From: Mesorhizobium sp. WSM3862
GTDB lineage: Bacteria; Pseudomonadota; Alphaproteobacteria; Rhizobiales; Rhizobiaceae
DNA: 64,000 nucleotides
Assembly: GCF_002294985.1 (NCBI RefSeq)
Contig: NZ_NSGE01000013.1
Location: 1-64,000, forward strand
Direction of reading: 5' to 3'
The position numbers and the translations under genes are program-made. Position 1 is the stretch's first letter; each line of letters begins with the position of its first letter. Under the pieces are notes generated by a model. It was not told the DNA's origin. It did no database searches and worked only from the letters and a program-made list of their open reading frames with translations. Shown here one piece after another: positions 63,276 to 64,000 of the stretch.

Positions 63276-64000
63276 ATGACCTCGAAACGCAACGTCCTTT
63301 TCATCATGTGCGACCAGCTGCGGTTCGATTATCTGAGCTGCGCCGGGCACAAGAGCCTGAAGACGCCGAACATCGACCGGCTCGCCAGCCGCGGCGTGCG
63401 TTTCACCAATGCCTATGTGCAATCGACGGTCTGCGGCCCCTCGCGCATGAGCGCCTATACCGGCCGCTACGTCCGCTCGCACGGCTCGACGCATAATGGC
63501 GTGCCGCTCAGGGTCGGCGAGCCGACGCTGGGCGACCATCTGCGCGAGGTCGGCGTGCGTTGTGCACTCATCGGCAAGACACATATGAAGGCCGACGAGG
63601 AAGGCATGGAGCGCCTCGGCATCGACAGGGACTCGATCATCGGCGTGCGTGTCGCGGAATGCGGCTTCGAGCCGTTCGAGCGCGATGACGGCCTGCACCC
63701 TTCCACCAGCTACGACCCCGACCCGGCCTACGACACCTATCTGCGCCAGCATGGCTTCGAGGCCGAAAATCCTTGGGAGCATTGGGCGAATTCCGGCGAA
63801 GGCGAGAATGGCGAGAATTTCAACGGCTGGCTGCTCGTCCATGCCGACAAGGCGGCGCGCATTCCGGAGGAGCATTCCGAGACGCCTTACATGACGCGCC
63901 GCGCCATGCGCTTCATCGAGGACGCCGAGGCCAAGGGCGAAGCCTGGTGCGCGCATCTTTCCTACATCAAGCCGCACTGGCCCTATATCGTGCCAGCGCC
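63276..64000 (+). CDS. Sulfatase/phosphonate monoester hydrolase family protein (C-terminus cut by the window edge)
   Basis: 241 codons are visible, open to the window end. MTSKRNVLFIMCDQLRFDYL gives the metal-binding Asp13 of the alkaline-phosphatase superfamily. Cys53 in TVCGPSRMS fits CxPSR, the site converted to formylglycine in type I sulfatases. GKTHMKADEEG supplies a further conserved Lys-His pair. There is no signal peptide, so it is cytoplasmic. Divergent from a sugar isomerase gene across 145 bases, it may release sulfate or a phosphonate ester from a sugar that the neighbouring operon then uses. Confidence 0.87.
   Translation, partial: MTSKRNVLFIMCDQLRFDYLSCAGHKSLKTPNIDRLASRGVRFTNAYVQSTVCGPSRMSAYTGRYVRSHGSTHNGVPLRVGEPTLGDHLREVGVRCALIGKTHMKADEEGMERLGIDRDSIIGVRVAECGFEPFERDDGLHPSTSYDPDPAYDTYLRQHGFEAENPWEHWANSGEGENGENFNGWLLVHADKAARIPEEHSETPYMTRRAMRFIEDAEAKGEAWCAHLSYIKPHWPYIVPA

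Overview
The window reads as high-GC chromosomal DNA from a rhizobial alphaproteobacterium, most likely Mesorhizobium or a close relative. This is inferred from gene content: many sugar ABC transporters, rhizopine-type moc genes, PcaIJ of the glutaconate-transferase type, FadR-type and UTRA GntR regulators, and two copies of a GCATG(T/C)CG-type intergenic palindrome. No rRNA, tRNA, CRISPR, insertion sequence or phage gene was seen. Both ends cut a gene: tamB on the left and a sulfatase on the right. All calls come from reading the sequence; no database search was run.

Layout. (1) 1-12.9 kb, envelope: tamA-tamB on the minus strand, and divergent from them a giant alpha-2-macroglobulin followed by its usual partner pbpC, then a decayed D-Ala-D-Ala dipeptidase gene. 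(2) 13-18.9 kb, sulfate: sbp-cysT-cysW-cysA, a second sbp paralogue, and an Rrf2 regulator with four clustered cysteines. An LpxL-like acyltransferase relative follows. (3) 20.2-31.2 kb: two ribose-type sugar ABC systems. The first (binding protein, two-domain ATPase, two permeases, gluconokinase) sits beside a LacI regulator and a perfect 16-bp palindrome. The second has its two permease halves fused into one 758-residue protein. (4) 31.4-42 kb: an MFS carrier, a DUF3175 protein, then a sugar or sugar-acid locus with two near-identical FadR-type regulators, an epimerase/dehydratase, a hydroxyisobutyrate-dehydrogenase-like enzyme and a third ABC transporter. A shared TTGTCnnACAA palindrome marks both divergent promoters of that locus. 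A DHA2 efflux pump follows. (5) 42-44.5 kb: an ornithine cyclodeaminase-like gene overlapping a histidine-ammonia-lyase-like gene that has lost the serine of the MIO cofactor motif. (6) 44.7-56.2 kb: a GT8 glycosyltransferase, then an apparent 11-gene minus-strand operon: UTRA regulator, ADP-ribosylglycohydrolase, PfkB kinase, spermidine/putrescine-type ABC transporter, MocA-type dehydrogenase, TIM-barrel isomerase, MocD-like oxygenase and MocE-like Rieske ferredoxin. (7) 56.3-60.3 kb: the end of the beta-ketoadipate pathway (pcaIJF, pcaD) with a pobA tail fragment. (8) 60.3-64 kb: ribokinase-like kinase, RpiR regulator, sugar isomerase and a divergent sulfatase.

How it fits together. Most of the window is accessory catabolic capacity: uptake systems, each next to regulators and one or two carbon-processing enzymes, as expected of a soil or rhizosphere bacterium. 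The most unusual items are the MIO-less ammonia-lyase homologue with its coupled cyclodeaminase, the 11-gene transport-hydrolysis-phosphorylation-oxygenation operon with its own palindromic operator, and the fused double permease. Three gene ruins (dipeptidase, a PanB-like tail, pobA) show ongoing local gene loss.
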